Below, in pieces: positions 1 to 11,524 of a stretch of DNA of 64,000 bases. Made by a program: the position numbers and the translations under genes. Origin of the DNA: Hygrocybe punicea (Eukaryota; Basidiomycota; Agaricomycetes; Agaricales; Hygrophoraceae); the NCBI GenBank assembly GCA_963556145.1, contig OY744461.1, forward strand, positions 3,224,001 to 3,288,000. Direction: 5' to 3'. Below the pieces are notes generated by a model that made no database searches, was not told where the DNA came from, and saw only the letters and a list, made by a program, of their open reading frames with translations. Numbering within the stretch: the stretch's first letter is position 1; every line of letters begins with the position of its first letter.

Positions 1-2
1 AA

Positions 3-1736
3 ACCCGTCTGCAGTACCAAAAGCCGAACCATTTCCATAGCGACCCTTACGACTTCCAGGACTTCCACAATTGCGCCCACTTCTTGCTGGCCGGAACCGC
101 GGCCGAACCGTCCACCGTCTCTCGTCTCTCGTCAACGTCGCCTGCCGCCATCCGGTACTCGACTCCAATGGAACCCGCCACCCGCTACCCGCCACCCGCT
201 CGCTATGACCCGGTCATTCCTAAAGCGGAACCGGTCGAACCTAACGTATCTGACCTATTTCGTCTCGTTTCGCAACAACTCGCCATCCTCACGCAAGCCC
301 TCACCGAACACAACAACCCCCCAAAGCCGTGTGCAAATAGGGCTGAGCCGACCACCGCGGGACAGGGTTTCACCAATTTCAACTGCCTCTTTTGCGACGA
401 CCCGTTCCATCGTATACGCGATTGTCCCATCTGCGAGCAGTACACTCGAGACGGGATATGCCGCAAGAACGAGCACGGCCGCATCGTGTTGCCTAACGGA
501 ATGTATCTTCCAAAGGCTATCGTCGGCAAAAATATGAGGGAACGCTTCGACGCGTGGCACGCACAGAACCCCGGCAACCGCGCTCCCCCTGCCCGCAACC
601 CCACAGAACCGTTCCAACGCGACCCGCCGCCTCATGTAAAAGCTAACTTCGTCTCCGCCGTCGAAGTACCCACCTACGAACCAGAGGTCACCACCGAGTA
701 CGCCGACATCTTTCAGTCCACGACGTCCGACATCGACGACGACAACGAACAGATTAAGGTTCTGGAAGCCGAAGTGCAGCGGCTTCGTAAACGGGTTAGA
801 TTCGACGGTGTAGAGATCCCATCAAAGACGAAAGGCAAGTCTAGAGAAACGTTTCCCAATCTGCCCACCACTTCCACGTCTGTCCCCGCCGCGAAACCCG
901 CCGAGAAAACGGCCAGACCTATCAACGAGCAGCCGATCACCATAGTCCCCCCTTCGAACACGCGGCCAACTGAGCCGACCGTCCTTGTACCGCGCACTCC
1001 CCAGAACCTTCCCGCATCGCACCCCCAATACCGCTACCAAGCCCCCATCGAAGATCCCGGTATCGCCAAGTCCGTCATCGACCGCGCGCTCGATTCTCAA
1101 GTCTGCATTTCGCAGCGAGAACTTTTAGCCATGTCGTCCGACGCCCGCCGTCACATGAAGGACCTCACTACGTCGAAAAAGGTCACCGCCGAGAGTAACA
1201 ACGTCGAGGTCTTCCACTTTCACGCACCCGAAATCCCCACTCGCGCCTGTCAACACTGTCAGGAAAACGTCCCGCTCGTCGTCGGCCGCGACTCAGTCCC
1301 TCTCCGTGCGGTCTACCCGCTCATCAACGGCAAATTCGTATTCGAGTGCGTCCTCGACAACGGTTCCATGATCATCGGCATGCGGCGCGATATTTGGGAG
1401 AAACTCGGTTACGGCCTCCAAAATATGAAGATGCGGATGCAGTCGGCAAATAAAAGCGACAACGACACCCTCGGCCGGATCGCCAACCTAAAATTCACCT
1501 TCGGCGACGTCGATCTTTTCCTCCAAGTCCAAGTCGTCGACGACGCCCCCTACGAGATCCTCATCGGCCGCCCGTTCTTCACGCTTTCCGAGGCCCTTAC
1601 GAAGGATTATAAAAACGGAGAACAACAGGTCACGATCACGGATCCAAACACCGGCGCCGTCGTCACCTTGCCCACCATCGAGCACAACCAAAAGAACCGA
1701 CGAGAGCGGTCCGACACCGGAAAGCCGGATTTTTAG
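3..1736 (+). CDS. Ty3 gag with zinc knuckle and aspartic protease (5'-partial)
   Basis: The frame is open from base 3, so the true start is to the left. It ends with TAG at 1734-1736. A Cys/His cluster (CLFCDDPFHRIRDC, near 391-427) fits a nucleic-acid-binding knuckle. A retropepsin-like domain lies near 1300-1590, with an active-site-like LDNGS (Asp-Asn-Gly where Asp-Thr/Ser-Gly is usual) and the downstream ILIGRPF signature. The middle is Pro/Thr-rich and probably disordered. No premature stop is present, unlike the downstream pol. Pol continues in the -1 frame directly at the end, so Gag-Pol is probably made by frameshifting. Confidence 0.88.
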   Translation, partial: TRLQYQKPNHFHSDPYDFQDFHNCAHFLLAGTAAEPSTVSRLSSTSPAAIRYSTPMEPATRYPPPARYDPVIPKAEPVEPNVSDLFRLVSQQLAILTQALTEHNNPPKPCANRAEPTTAGQGFTNFNCLFCDDPFHRIRDCPICEQYTRDGICRKNEHGRIVLPNGMYLPKAIVGKNMRERFDAWHAQNPGNRAPPARNPTEPFQRDPPPHVKANFVSAVEVPTYEPEVTTEYADIFQSTTSDIDDDNEQIKVLEAEVQRLRKRVRFDGVEIPSKTKGKSRETFPNLPTTSTSVPAAKPAEKTARPINEQPITIVPPSNTRPTEPTVLVPRTPQNLPASHPQYRYQAPIEDPGIAKSVIDRALDSQVCISQRELLAMSSDARRHMKDLTTSKKVTAESNNVEVFHFHAPEIPTRACQHCQENVPLVVGRDSVPLRAVYPLINGKFVFECVLDNGSMIIGMRRDIWEKLGYGLQNMKMRMQSANKSDNDTLGRIANLKFTFGDVDLFLQVQVVDDAPYEILIGRPFFTLSEALTKDYKNGEQQVTITDPNTGAVVTLPTIEHNQKNRRERSDTGKPDF

Positions 1737-4700
1737 AAGTCGAGGACCCGGAGATACCTCTCGGAAAGGACGCACCGGGAGATGAGAAGCCGCCACTCGA
1801 AAGCGACCACACCTATACCACGAACTATGCTTCCCTTTTGCCGTTTCCCCTAGAAGAGGACTTATGTTTTTCTATCGATTTAGATTTCTCTTCGTCTCAG
1901 CCTCAGACTGCCGCCCAGTACATTTCATTGTTGACCGATGTACAAAATCAGCTACGTACTACCGATACCCTTCCTTCGTCTTGTTCCGTCTCCGCTCCTG
2001 CGTCACATATTTCCTCTTCGAATATTTGTAACAAAGCCTCTACTGAACACGCTACTTATATCTCGTATACCACCCCCCCTACCAGGGACCTAAAAGGAGT
2101 CGTTACCAAGAAAAAGTATAAGAAGGTAGCCGATCGTATCCGCCCAATTTCTACCACTCTCCCCGACGAATACCGCATCATACGCGAGATCACCGGCGAC
2201 CCGCTAGCCGATTTACCCACGCTCCCGACTCACCCGCCCGACTTTACACCCGGCACCCGCTATACCCAGGAACGACATGATGCGATGCCGATGAACCCAG
2301 ATGGATTCCTTTGGCCTGAGGAAGAAAAACTCGGCCACCATATCATCAAAACGCAAGAAGCCGCCTTCGCCTGGAACGAATCCGAGAAAGGCCAGTTCAA
2401 TACGGACTACTTCCCGCCGATCCACATTCCCACCGTACCGCACGACCCGTGGGTCCATCGCAATATCCCAATCCCACCCGGCATCCTTAACGAAGTCATC
2501 GGCATCATCAAAGACAAAATTAACGCCGGTACCTATGAACCCTCGAATTCGTCATATCGCTCCCGCTGGTTTTGCGTTTTGAAAAAGGACGGGAAGTCTC
2601 TTTGAATCGTCCACGATCTACAGCCGCTTAACGCCGTCACTATCCGCGATCCCGCCGTACCGCCCATGACCGAGCACTTGGCCGAGGCCTTTGGCAGCCA
2701 CTCTTGCTACGCTTCCTTCGACCTCTTCGTCTCTTTCGACCAACGCCTCGTCCACCCCTCGTCTCGGGACTATATGACCTTTCAGTCTCCACTCGGAACG
2801 CTTCGACTTACGCGGATTGCTATGGGATACACAAATTCCCCGCAGATCCTACACGGTGACTCTACGTACATCCTCCGTGACGAAATCCCTCATCTTGCCG
2901 TTCCGTATATGGACGATATTCCCGTCAAAGGGCCTCCAACCCGCTACGAGCAACCCGACGGTACCTACGAAACTATACCCGAGAACCCGGCAATCCGACG
3001 TTTCATTTGGGAACACTTCCAAGGTGTCAACCGCGTCATCCAGCGTTTCCGCTATGTCAGCGGTACCTTCAACGGCAAAAAACTCGAGTTGTGTCGACCC
3101 TCAGTCATCGTTGTTGGCCACCGATGCACATACGAAGGAAGAGTAGCCGATGACTCCAAAGTACAGAAGATTCGCAATTGGCCACTGCCGACCAACCTCA
3201 CCGAAGTTCGCGCCTTTCTCGGTATCTGCGGTGTCTTGCGTATTTTTATCAAGGACTTCTCGCTTCACTCCCGACCCCTCGTCCGCCTTACCCGCAAAGG
3301 TATACCCTTCGAATTTGGTGAAGAAGAAGAGACCGCCGTCGACTACCTCAAAAACGCCGTCATTACGTCGCCAGCGCTGCGCGCTATCGACTACACGCGT
3401 GAATGGGAAGTGATTCTCGCCGTCGATTCATCCGTTCTTGGAGTCGGCTTCGTTCTTATGCAAATCCGCGCCGACGGAAAGCGCTATCCGAATCGCTTTG
3501 GTTCAATATCGTGGAACGAACGCGAAGCCCGATACTCCCAGTCCAAGCTCGAACTCTACGGCCTCTTCAGGGCCCTCCGCGCCTATCGGATTTTCATTAT
3601 CGGTGTCCGCAACCTCACCGTTGAAGTCGACGCGAAGTACATAAAAGGGATGCTCAACAACCCCGACATTCAGCCCAGTGCAACGATCAACCGATGGATA
3701 GCCGGCGTGCTCTTATTTGACTTTAGACTCGTTCACGTACCCGCTTCCGCACACGGTGCACCCGACGGACTCTCCCGACGTCCCCGCGCTGCAGAAGACC
3801 CCGAGGAGATCAACGATTCCGACGATTGGCTCGACCACTCCTACGGTTTCTTTATGGAAGTCGTCAACTACCGACCCGTCCCCATACCGTCTAAGCCGAT
3901 TGCCGTATGCGGCCGCTGCCGTGCCACAGCCGACCGACTCCAAGAATTACCCGCCGTCCTCGTCTACACAAATCAGGAAGCCGTATCTGACATACCGCGA
4001 TCCGATAAAGCCCGCGCGGCCGACGCTCGTCTTGCCCTCGTCGAGACTTGGTTACGAGATCTAACCCGACCCGCGAACTTCACGGACGAAGAATACCGTC
4101 TGTTCCTACGATACGCCCTTGAATTCTTCGTCACCGATAACAAGCTTTGGCGCAAAGACCGTCACGGAAAACACAAACTCGTCATACCGCCCGACCGCCG
4201 GCTTCAGTTACTCAAAGACGCTCACGACTCTCTCGGCCACAAGGGTATATTCTCCGTCCGCGCTCGGCTACTCGATCGTTTCTGGTGGCCGCACCTCGAC
4301 CACGACGTTAAGTGGTACGTCCAGTCTTGCCATCAGTGCCAAGTACGGCAAATGCGTTATCATCACATTCCGCCCACCGTCACTACACCGGCCTCGCTAT
4401 TTCGTAAAGCGTATGTCGACACAATGTTTATGCCACGATCCGGCGGCTATCGATACATCGTCCAAGCCCGTTGCTCCCTGTCCGCCTACCCTGAGTTCCG
4501 CATGTTACGCCGCGAGACCGGCTCCACCATCGGCACGTTCTTGTTCGAAGACATCTTATGCCGTTGGGGCGCTCTCGAAGAAATCGTCACCGACAACGGC
4601 AAGCCGTTCGTAGAAGCGCTCGACTATCTCGCCTCCCGCTACGGTATCCGCCACATCCGCATTTCGCCCTATAACTCACAAGCGAACGGACCCGTTGAGC

Positions 4701-5386
4701 GTCGCCACCTAGATGTCCGGGAGGCCATTATGAAAAGTTGTGACGGAGATGAAAAGAAATGGCACACCGTAACCCACTCCGTATTTTGGGCCGAACGGGT
4801 CACGACACACAAAAGCCTCGGATACTCGTCCTACTTCATCGCACACGGAGTAGAACCGCTTTTTCCATTCGATTTTGCCGAAGCTACGTACATGGTTCCG
4901 ACGCAAGATACGATGTCTACGACCGACCTCATACTCATCCATGCCCGACAACTTCGTAAATGAGAAGCCGACCTCGATCGGGTCAAAGAAAAGCTTACCA
5001 AATCTCGGCTCGCGTCCGCCCGGCAATTCGAGCAGAAATACGCCAACACGATCAAAGTTTACGACTTCGAACCCGGTAACCTCGTTCTCGTCTGAAATTC
5101 ACGTATCGAAATGTCTCTCGATCGTAAAGCAAAACCGCGGTACTTTGGACCCATGGTTGTCGTCAGGAAAACAGTAGGCGGATCCTACATACTCGCCGAA
5201 CTCGACGGTGCGGTTTCTAAATCTCGATTTGCCGCTTTCCGAGTCGTACCCTACCACGCCCGCTCAAAAATATCGATACCGTTGGACGACTTCTTACAAT
5301 ACCCCGATGCCGACGATACCGATTCAAACGATCTTGATGATCTGACGTACCCGCCCTCTATAGACTCCTCACCCGACGACGATTAA
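1736..5386 (+). pseudogene. Ty3 pol (RT, RNase H, integrase) with three in-frame TGA codons
   Basis: One frame runs from 1736 to 5386, broken only by TGA at 2603-2605, 4961-4963 and 5093-5095. Reverse transcriptase shows SRWFCVLKKDG, DLFVSFDQR and YMDD (near 2910). RNase H follows, with LAVDSS and HVPASAHGAPDGLSRR. Integrase has the HHCC zinc region (HDSLGHKG then CHQCQ) and catalytic acidic residues in VDTMFM, VTDNG and NGPVERRH, consistent with DD35E. Its C-terminal region, near 5100-5290, carries KPRYFGPMVVV. Each stop falls where arginine (CGA) fits the surrounding family sequence, so CpG deamination is the likely cause. Confident as Ty3 pol; inactive unless TGA is read through. Confidence 0.92.
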
Positions 5387-5594
5387 GCATTTCATTTATA
5401 TTCTGTCCACGTTATACCCCCATTTTATTTAGTTCCTCTTAGTTTTCTAACGATATGACGAATGATGCGAATAGTCCTATGTCTTCGGGAGCCGATCGGC
5501 TTTCCTTAGCTGGGTGAACAAGCTGACACGTCTTTTATGTACACGATATATTTTTTTATATATACAATGGGCTCGTTATTTTTATATATATATT

Positions 5595-7151
5595 TTACAG
5601 GCGGCTGGTCTCATAATCCCGCTTCAACATCGCCAACCTTGAGGTCGACCGTTCGAGATCGACGCGAAGCCGCTGGAACTCTTGACTGAAGTGGACGAGG
5701 TGACGATTGACGTTGGTGCCCAGGGCTCCCAGCTCCTCCGTAAGGACCGCTAGCCGCGCCGACACTTGCTCGTAATTCTCCATCGTCAAAACGAACGGGT
5801 TCGCTGCCGAGGCCGTCCTAAGCCTTTTCGTCGGCCGCTCTTCCTCCGACTCCTCCTCGTCTTCGTCATCGTCCTCGACTGACTCCACGTCCTCGACCTG
5901 CGGTTTGCTCGTTGAGGCCCGGGCAGGCCTACTGCGGATGGGCTTTGTCGTGAATGACAACGGCTTCCTCGTGCCGGCCGCGACCTCTTTGCCCTTTCCG
6001 GTATCCACCTTGCGCCGACCCCCGCCCGTCCGGTGTGTAGCGTTAGTACATCTCTTCTTCAGCCTCCGGCATCGTTCGCACACGTAGCCCGTGACGCCTC
6101 GACACGCCTCTTGCGCCTTGACGCAGTTGGTGCAGGGTTGTAGGGGAAACGGCCCGGTGAACTATTGCCAGGATCAGTGACTAAAGAACAAAGGAACCGA
6201 CACATGAACTCACCGTCGTACCAGCCAGGTCTCCGGTCTCTACGCCCGGCGTATCTACGTCTTCTACATCGGCCGGTGTCTCTGGTGCCGGTGGAGTAGT
6301 GGGACCTGCCAGTCACGTGACCAGGCTCCCACGGTTGACCTAGTTAGTAGCCTTCCCGATGTAGTAGTCAGTCCATCCTTCCTATCCAGTTGACCTTTCC
6401 CTCGAGTCCTGCGTGAGCCCCCGGAGTGGTACCTCGGTACCACTCCACCGGGTCGACGGGGCCTTCCTCTGGCTCAACTGCGGCTTCGCCCTCCGGAATC
6501 GACTCAGTCCTTGGTTCACCCGCGACCGATGCGTTTGCTTCAGCTCGCCGTTCTTCGCTGAGCCGCCGCCGATACGCGGCTCCATCCCTTTCAACCCGGT
6601 CCGCTTCTTGATGCCAGTGCTGCTCGTGTTGTTCTATTCTAAGCCGCTCCCACCTTTCCTCTGCCGCCTTTCGCCTTTTCTCCGCCTCCGCTCGTGCATT
6701 TGCCTCTGCCATCCGTCTGGCCTCCTCTTCCCGCGTAGCCGCTTCTTCATCCGCCCGCCGTCTGGCTTCTTCCTGTTCCTGCCTCTCCCGGTCCGCCGCT
6801 TCTTTCAGCCACTCTTCGACATCGTTGGCGTACGTTTGGCGGTCGGCCCATAACGGTGGCGTTACTGGCCTCGTACCACCAGCTCGGAGTTCCGCGACGA
6901 TCCCATTGTAAGCACGCTGACGGGACGACATGAGCTATCTTAGGACACGCGTAGTCAATAAGGAAACTCACCAGTGCCTTCTTGCGGCCGCTTAACCATT
7001 GTTGGGCCATCCCCTCGTTGCCGTCCACCATTGTTACGAGGTCGTCGCTATGAAACACGGTGACCGCGTTGACGGCCTCTTCGTAGTCCGCCCGGACATC
7101 GGGTTCGATGCTTTCGATGAAAGCGAGGAAGTTGTCGTAGACTTGGGACAT
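5595..7151 (-). CDS. Antisense spliced accessory gene of the Ty3 element (coiled coil plus Cys cluster)
   Basis: I assemble four exons on the minus strand. Exon 1 starts at ATG 7151 (MSQVYDNFLAFIES) and ends KKAL before a GTGAGT donor. Exon 2 (about 6912-6395) holds a long Arg/Glu/Ala-rich coiled coil. A short acidic exon lies near 6310-6216. The last exon (about 6165-5595) carries a cluster near 6145-6070, CTNCVKAQEAC then CERCRRLKKRC, with an acidic stretch and a C-terminal coiled coil. Cys spacing recalls fungal Zn2Cys6 clusters but is not canonical. The gene lies between pol and the 3' LTR in antisense. I know of comparable Cys-cluster/coiled-coil proteins near Ty3 elements in Agaricomycetes, but their role is unknown to me. 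DNA binding is inference. Confidence 0.7.
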
Positions 7152-7322
7152 TGTGAACGTGTGATGGTGTAGAGGAAAGGTCGGATCAACAACGAGAATT
7201 TTTTTTATTTTTTTTACTTTGCCGTTGTTTGGCCGCTCACGTGATTGGCCACATTCGCGACCCGCATTCGGAGACCCCATATTCTCGACCACGGATGGTC
7301 TCTATTAGAAGACCCAAGGAGA

Positions 7323-8116
7323 TGTAGAGGGTCCTCGACCCTCTGAGGCCGTAACATCGATATCTAGCGAATCCGCTCGAACCCGACGTCTCTAGCAATC
7401 TACGTTCGAACCCGACGCAACCCGACGCAACCCGATGCATACCGACTAGCACGGCCGCTCACGTACCTGGTCGGTCTATCTCCTAAACTCACGGAACTTC
7501 AAATATCAAAGATAGATCTCATCGGACTGGGATCCCGACATCGGACTTGCCTTATTCACGCCTAGCGTCTCCCTTATGGGGATATAGTAAAGTATATTGC
7601 ATCTTTTACGGTTTTTATATCTTCCACCCATTTTCCCTGTCATCGTCGCCTCGCAACGCTCTTCCTACTTCCCCATTTTTATTCTCCTTTGTCTCCTCTC
7701 ATCGGCCGAGGACTCTTGTCCGAATCTAGGTACACAAATTTGTAGTATAAAAACGGTGCCCAAGCGCCGTCTCAGAATAAGAAACCAGTTCCCCCATTTC
7801 CTCTCTCTGAGAATTAAGTCTCTCAGTAAATTCCATCGCACACATTGCTCGTCGGATTCCTCGACGCCCTCCCCGTCGTTCTACCGCCTTTATCTCTACG
7901 TTTCTCGTCACCCGACACCCGACCCGCCGTACCCGACATCGTCGGCTTCGTCGGCTTCGATCGGTCTCGATAGATTTCAATAGTTTACTCGGCGGCTTCT
8001 TACTTTTTATATCCTATTATCTTACTGAAGCTTGTTAGACTATTCCTAGTCACTTCTACGCTGACCCCACAGGCTTAGGATTATTATTCCGCAGCCACCC
8101 CGACCTCGCCTTTACA
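7323..8116 (+). repeat. 3' LTR of the Ty3 element (794 bp)
   Basis: It starts TGTAGAGGG and ends CTTTACA. It aligns over its length with the solo LTRs at 17785-18325 and, inverted, at 21437-22366. All three share the early CCTCTGAG..CCG block, a central TATAAAAA box (here near 7746, following GTAG) and a late GACTATTATT/GGATTATTATT block. This copy is CpG-rich, including repeated ACCCGACGCA units near 7413-7438. The termini fit the TG...CA rule. Confidence 0.88.
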
Positions 8117-8330
8117 ACATACATCACCACCGAGCACAAAACTCCCATCTTCGCAAAATGGTCCAACAAAAAATTCACCATTAAACTCACAGGTGCATTC
8201 ATTTGTATCAACTTCAACATATATGGCCCAGGAAATTGTTGTACCAAAAATCATTCCCCCTGTCACATCTGTTCCATCTGCAGCGACCCCAACCATCATG
8301 CCACCGCTGGTCTCTGTCTCGGAACGTGAT
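8117..8330 (+). pseudogene. gag 3' remnant of the first tyrosine-recombinase element
   Basis: Directly after the LTR, one frame reads a basic stretch, GAFICINFNIYGPGNCC and a zinc-knuckle-like CHICSICSDPNHHA. This matches the end of the nucleocapsid-like protein that usually precedes the reverse transcriptase in this class. The 5' part must lie left of the Ty3 element, outside the window. It is the evidence that the Ty3 element inserted into this gene. Confidence 0.65.
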
Positions 8331-10141
8331 CGCTTTGTAACCCCAAACCACGCCGACGCCTTTCTTTCCATGTTAACGACACACTCCCTACTCAACACTT
8401 ATCCTGACCTTCCTCATAAAATATCTCACAGTTTCCCACTGGGTGATTTGCCCCCCATTACTGAGACTTACACGCCACTGAATCACTTCTCCATTGACAA
8501 ACACATACCCGTCATTCTCGAATATTTTGCAAATGAAGTCACTCTCCACCACATGTCCTGACCCTATACCCTTTCCGAAGTCAAAACCATCCTTGGCCCC
8601 TTTCGTTTGTCTCCCATTCAAGTTGCCATCATCCCTGGAGAAAACGGCAAACCCAACAAAAAATGAATATGCCGCAACTTGTCCTTTAAAGGTTCACCCA
8701 GATTCTCCATCAATGACATGCTCAATTCTGACGATTTCCCCACCCGTTGGGGCACAGCCAGTGATGCTGCCCAAATCGTATGCATTTTCCTCCCCCCTTT
8801 CTCTTCTTCATCATTCCTCATTCCCACGAGTACATTCCCTCCCCCACAATGCCAGAGCATCCACCTCCTCATTACATTTCCACCCATTTCATTCCATAGC
8901 ATCATGCTCTCTGCCAAAAGCCATGCTCATTTCATTCTTCACAGGTCGCAAATGCACCCACCGGAGTGGAAGCATGTGTCCTTGATGTCGAAGGCGCCTA
9001 TTGTACAGTTCCATTATGGCCCCCTCACAAGGCTGCACAAGTTGTGAGTGTTGACAAACAATTCTGGATTGATCATTGCCACATTTTTGGCACTGCCATC
9101 GCTGGCGGCAATCATGGCCAGATCGCTGATGCCATCACAGACATATGGCATGCCGTCAATGTTTCTCCCACAATAAAATGGGTAGACGACTACGTTTGCT
9201 TTAGATTTCCCATTGGCGGGGGATTCTCCGATGATGGTTCCTTTTCTCCATACATATATCGCTATGACTGAACTTCCATGATCGAAAGCATCACCATTCT
9301 CGGCATTCCTTGGCATGCCAAGAAGGGCCAGGATTTTCTTCCCACTTTCTCTTATGTCGGCTTCCTTTGGAGCCTTCCAGACTGTACCATTTCACTGACT
9401 GAGATCAAATGTTTAAAGTTCAAAAGATGTGTAGACACCTTCATCGACAACTACAAGAACCAATGAGCTCCCGAAAAAGATGTCCTCTCCATCAGTGGCT
9501 CCCTTTCACATGTTGTTTTCGTCTACACCTCCAGCTGATCTTACCTCTCCTCACTTTACACCTTCACCTCCTCCTTCACGAACAAATGGGCCTCCCGTTG
9601 GGTCCCATCCTCCGTCTTATCTGACCTTGCTCACTGGTCAAACATTCTTTCCCTCCCACACACTCATTCCCTCACCCCTAAAGGCCTGACCTCAGACTTC
9701 AGGATTTGGGTTGATGCCTTGACGAGTTGGGGTATCGGCTTGATAATCAACGACCAGTGGGATGCCTGGCAACTTTTCCCAGACTGGCGAAGACCTGGCC
9801 ATGACATAGGCTGGCTTGAAGCTGTTGCCATAGAAATTGCCTGTCTAGCTTTAGAAACTAGAGGTACACGCAACACTGACATACTCATTCGCAGCGACAA
9901 TGAAGGCGTCATTGGCGCATTCTCCAAAGGTCACAGTCACAATTTTATGGTCAACCACTCAATCCGTCGAACTGACATTCTCCTCATTGACAACAACATC
10001 TCTTTATCCTTCAAGTACGTCTCCTCTGAAACGAACCTGGCCAATCCCATTTCCCGTGGCGTCATGGGTCCCCCTGGTTCTAGATTCCTGCTCTCCATTG
10101 CGCTCCCATCAGAGCTCGACCAATTTCTTTTACATGTTTAG
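8331..10141 (+). pseudogene. Reverse transcriptase and RNase H of the first tyrosine-recombinase element
   Basis: Conserved blocks appear in order, in shifting frames. They are a leading NHADAFLSML segment, the YTLSEVKTILGPFRLSP block (near 8565-8625), SINDMLNSDDFPTRWGT, then CVLDVEGAYCTVPL (RT catalytic-core-like, near 8975), TIKWVDDYVCFR carrying the second catalytic Asp pair (near 9170-9205), and ILGIPWHAKKGQDFL. RNase H follows near 9700-10070, with FRIWVDAL, IGWLEAVAIE and ILIRSDNEGV. In-frame TGA codons (for example 8559-8561) and frame changes break it. The substrate would be the element's own RNA. Not functional. Confidence 0.8.
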
Positions 10142-10866
10142 GACAGCCCCCACCCCAACTTCATTGGCAGGTGCCGATGTGACCCTGATGTCTACCTCCA
10201 CATCTGCTACTCTGGCCAGTAGCATTCATAGGGGCATGTCGCAAACATCTGGCAGTCGAATTAACAAAAAGCCTAGGAAACCCAGAAAAAGCTGTAGCAT
10301 TACTCCGTCTGTTTTATGTCTGCATGTTCTCGCTAGTGATTGTCTTTTAGCATGGCACACGCCTCATTCCCTTTCTTTCCATAATTCCATTCTTAAACAA
10401 TTGCCCCTCCCTGCACTGTCCACTTTGTTTGAAGTTATGTTATTATCCCTTGATGAAAATATGTGTAGCAACTACGGTTCCGGTCTCCTCCATTTCCATC
10501 AATTTTGTGACTTGATGTCCATTCCCGAATCCCAGTGCATGCCTGCTTCTGAAATTCTTTTATCCGCATTCGCCGCCTCCAGCGTGACCAAAGTTTCGAG
10601 ATCATGCGTTGACTCTTGGCTGGCTGGTCTTCACTTTTGGCACACATTTCATGGCACTGTCTGGCATGGCACAGACTCCAAAATGCTATCCAAGGTCAAA
10701 GCTGGCATCTCCAAACTCATCCCCAGCTCTTCCCAGCGTCAGAAGCACCCACCAGTTACCATCGAGCACATGCACACCCTCAAACAGCACCTCACACTAT
10801 CCAACTCCTTCAACGTTGCTGTTTGGGCTTGTGCCACCACCGCCTTTTGGGGTTGCTGCAGACTAG
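10142..10866 (+). pseudogene. Tyrosine recombinase, N-terminal part (split gene)
   Basis: The frame open at 9900-11054 reads a recombinase core-binding domain: NYGSGLLHFHQFCD, SCVDSWLAGLHFWH and AVWACATTAFWGCCRL. The last is the point where the catalytic domain normally continues with an arginine-containing block. That continuation is missing and appears about 900 bases downstream. The role in the family is integration of retrotransposon DNA by a conserved tyrosine. Confidence 0.75.
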
Positions 10867-10906
10867 CCATATCGCCCTCCATGACGCCGTATAATCCACC
10901 CCCACC

Positions 10907-11524
10907 ATGTTTGAGCCCCCAACGCCGTCCCACATCACCCCACCATTGCCCCCTGCGTTCCACCATCCAGGACCAATGCCGGACCCATGGACCAGCCCCT
11001 ACACCCACGTTCACGCCCCCGCACCTCTGTACAGCCCCCTCCTGTCCCAAATGAGTCCGCCCCCATCCTTCTTTGATGCCCCCAACACACCACGTTACCC
11101 GCTACCCCAGTCAACCCCACACGCCCACGATCCACCCCACGGAGCCTCGCAGGCCCATTCGGTAGCCCATACCACGACCCCATGCTTGACCATGTCCTGC
11201 TACGCCCATGCACTGCTGCTCCATGACTTCGTACCCCTGTCTATGCCTACCTTGTTGTTGTCACCCCCGGAAGTGACTCAGGACATGCCATCAGTCCAGG
11301 ACAGTCCCTATTCACGAGTTCACACTGGCCTATTTGAGGTCATGTCCTCTTCACCATCCAACCTGGAGTCTACTGCCATTGATGACATACCCGCTTTGAC
11401 TTTGCTTGCACTCGAGTCAGCATTGTTATCCCTTAAGGCCCTCAAGGCTCTGGAGCAAAAGTTGGTAAAGTTGGTGGATCAATTGGAGAAGTTGGAAGAT
11501 TATGTGTTGGAAGATTATTGTTGA
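10907..11524 (+). CDS. Unknown 205-residue ORF: Pro/His-rich then Leu/Lys helix
   Basis: This ATG-started ORF has no premature stop. It lies in the sequence that interrupts the recombinase. The first 100 residues are Pro-, Ser- and His-rich. The last 40 form a Leu/Lys/Glu heptad-like helix (LKALEQKLVKLVDQLEKLE). I do not recognise it. Long open frames can arise by chance in Pro-rich DNA with few stop codons, so it may be non-coding. It may be cargo of an insertion or an accessory ORF. Sequence from 11,525 to 11,760 to its right is pyrimidine-rich and holds nothing recognised. Confidence 0.35.
   Translation: MFEPPTPSHITPPLPPAFHHPGPMPDPWTSPYTHVHAPAPLYSPLLSQMSPPPSFFDAPNTPRYPLPQSTPHAHDPPHGASQAHSVAHTTTPCLTMSCYAHALLLHDFVPLSMPTLLLSPPEVTQDMPSVQDSPYSRVHTGLFEVMSSSPSNLESTAIDDIPALTLLALESALLSLKALKALEQKLVKLVDQLEKLEDYVLEDYC

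Larger units (their letters stand above)
3..8116 (+). mobile_element. Ty3/gypsy LTR retrotransposon, left part cut off by window edge
   Basis: Gag (open from the window edge), aspartic protease, reverse transcriptase, RNase H and integrase are all on the plus strand. They are followed by an antisense spliced gene and then a 3' LTR at 7323-8116. The LTR begins TGTAGAGGG just after a purine-rich stretch (AAGGAGA at 7316-7322, a plausible polypurine tract). The 5' LTR lies outside the window. Sequence right of the LTR resumes inside the gag of another retrotransposon, so this element inserted into that one. Three in-frame TGA codons in pol make this copy non-autonomous. Confidence 0.93.

Noticed and set aside
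203..635. Minus-strand ORFs over the Ty3 gag
   Set aside because: They are GC-rich shadows of the true plus-strand gag frame and contain no domain.
713..1100. Minus-strand ORFs in the middle of gag
   Set aside because: They are shadows of the plus-strand frame with low-complexity composition.
1736..5386. TGA read as an amino acid (recoding) in the transposons
   Set aside because: Host genes in the same window end at TGA, and CpG deamination explains the CGA-to-TGA changes.
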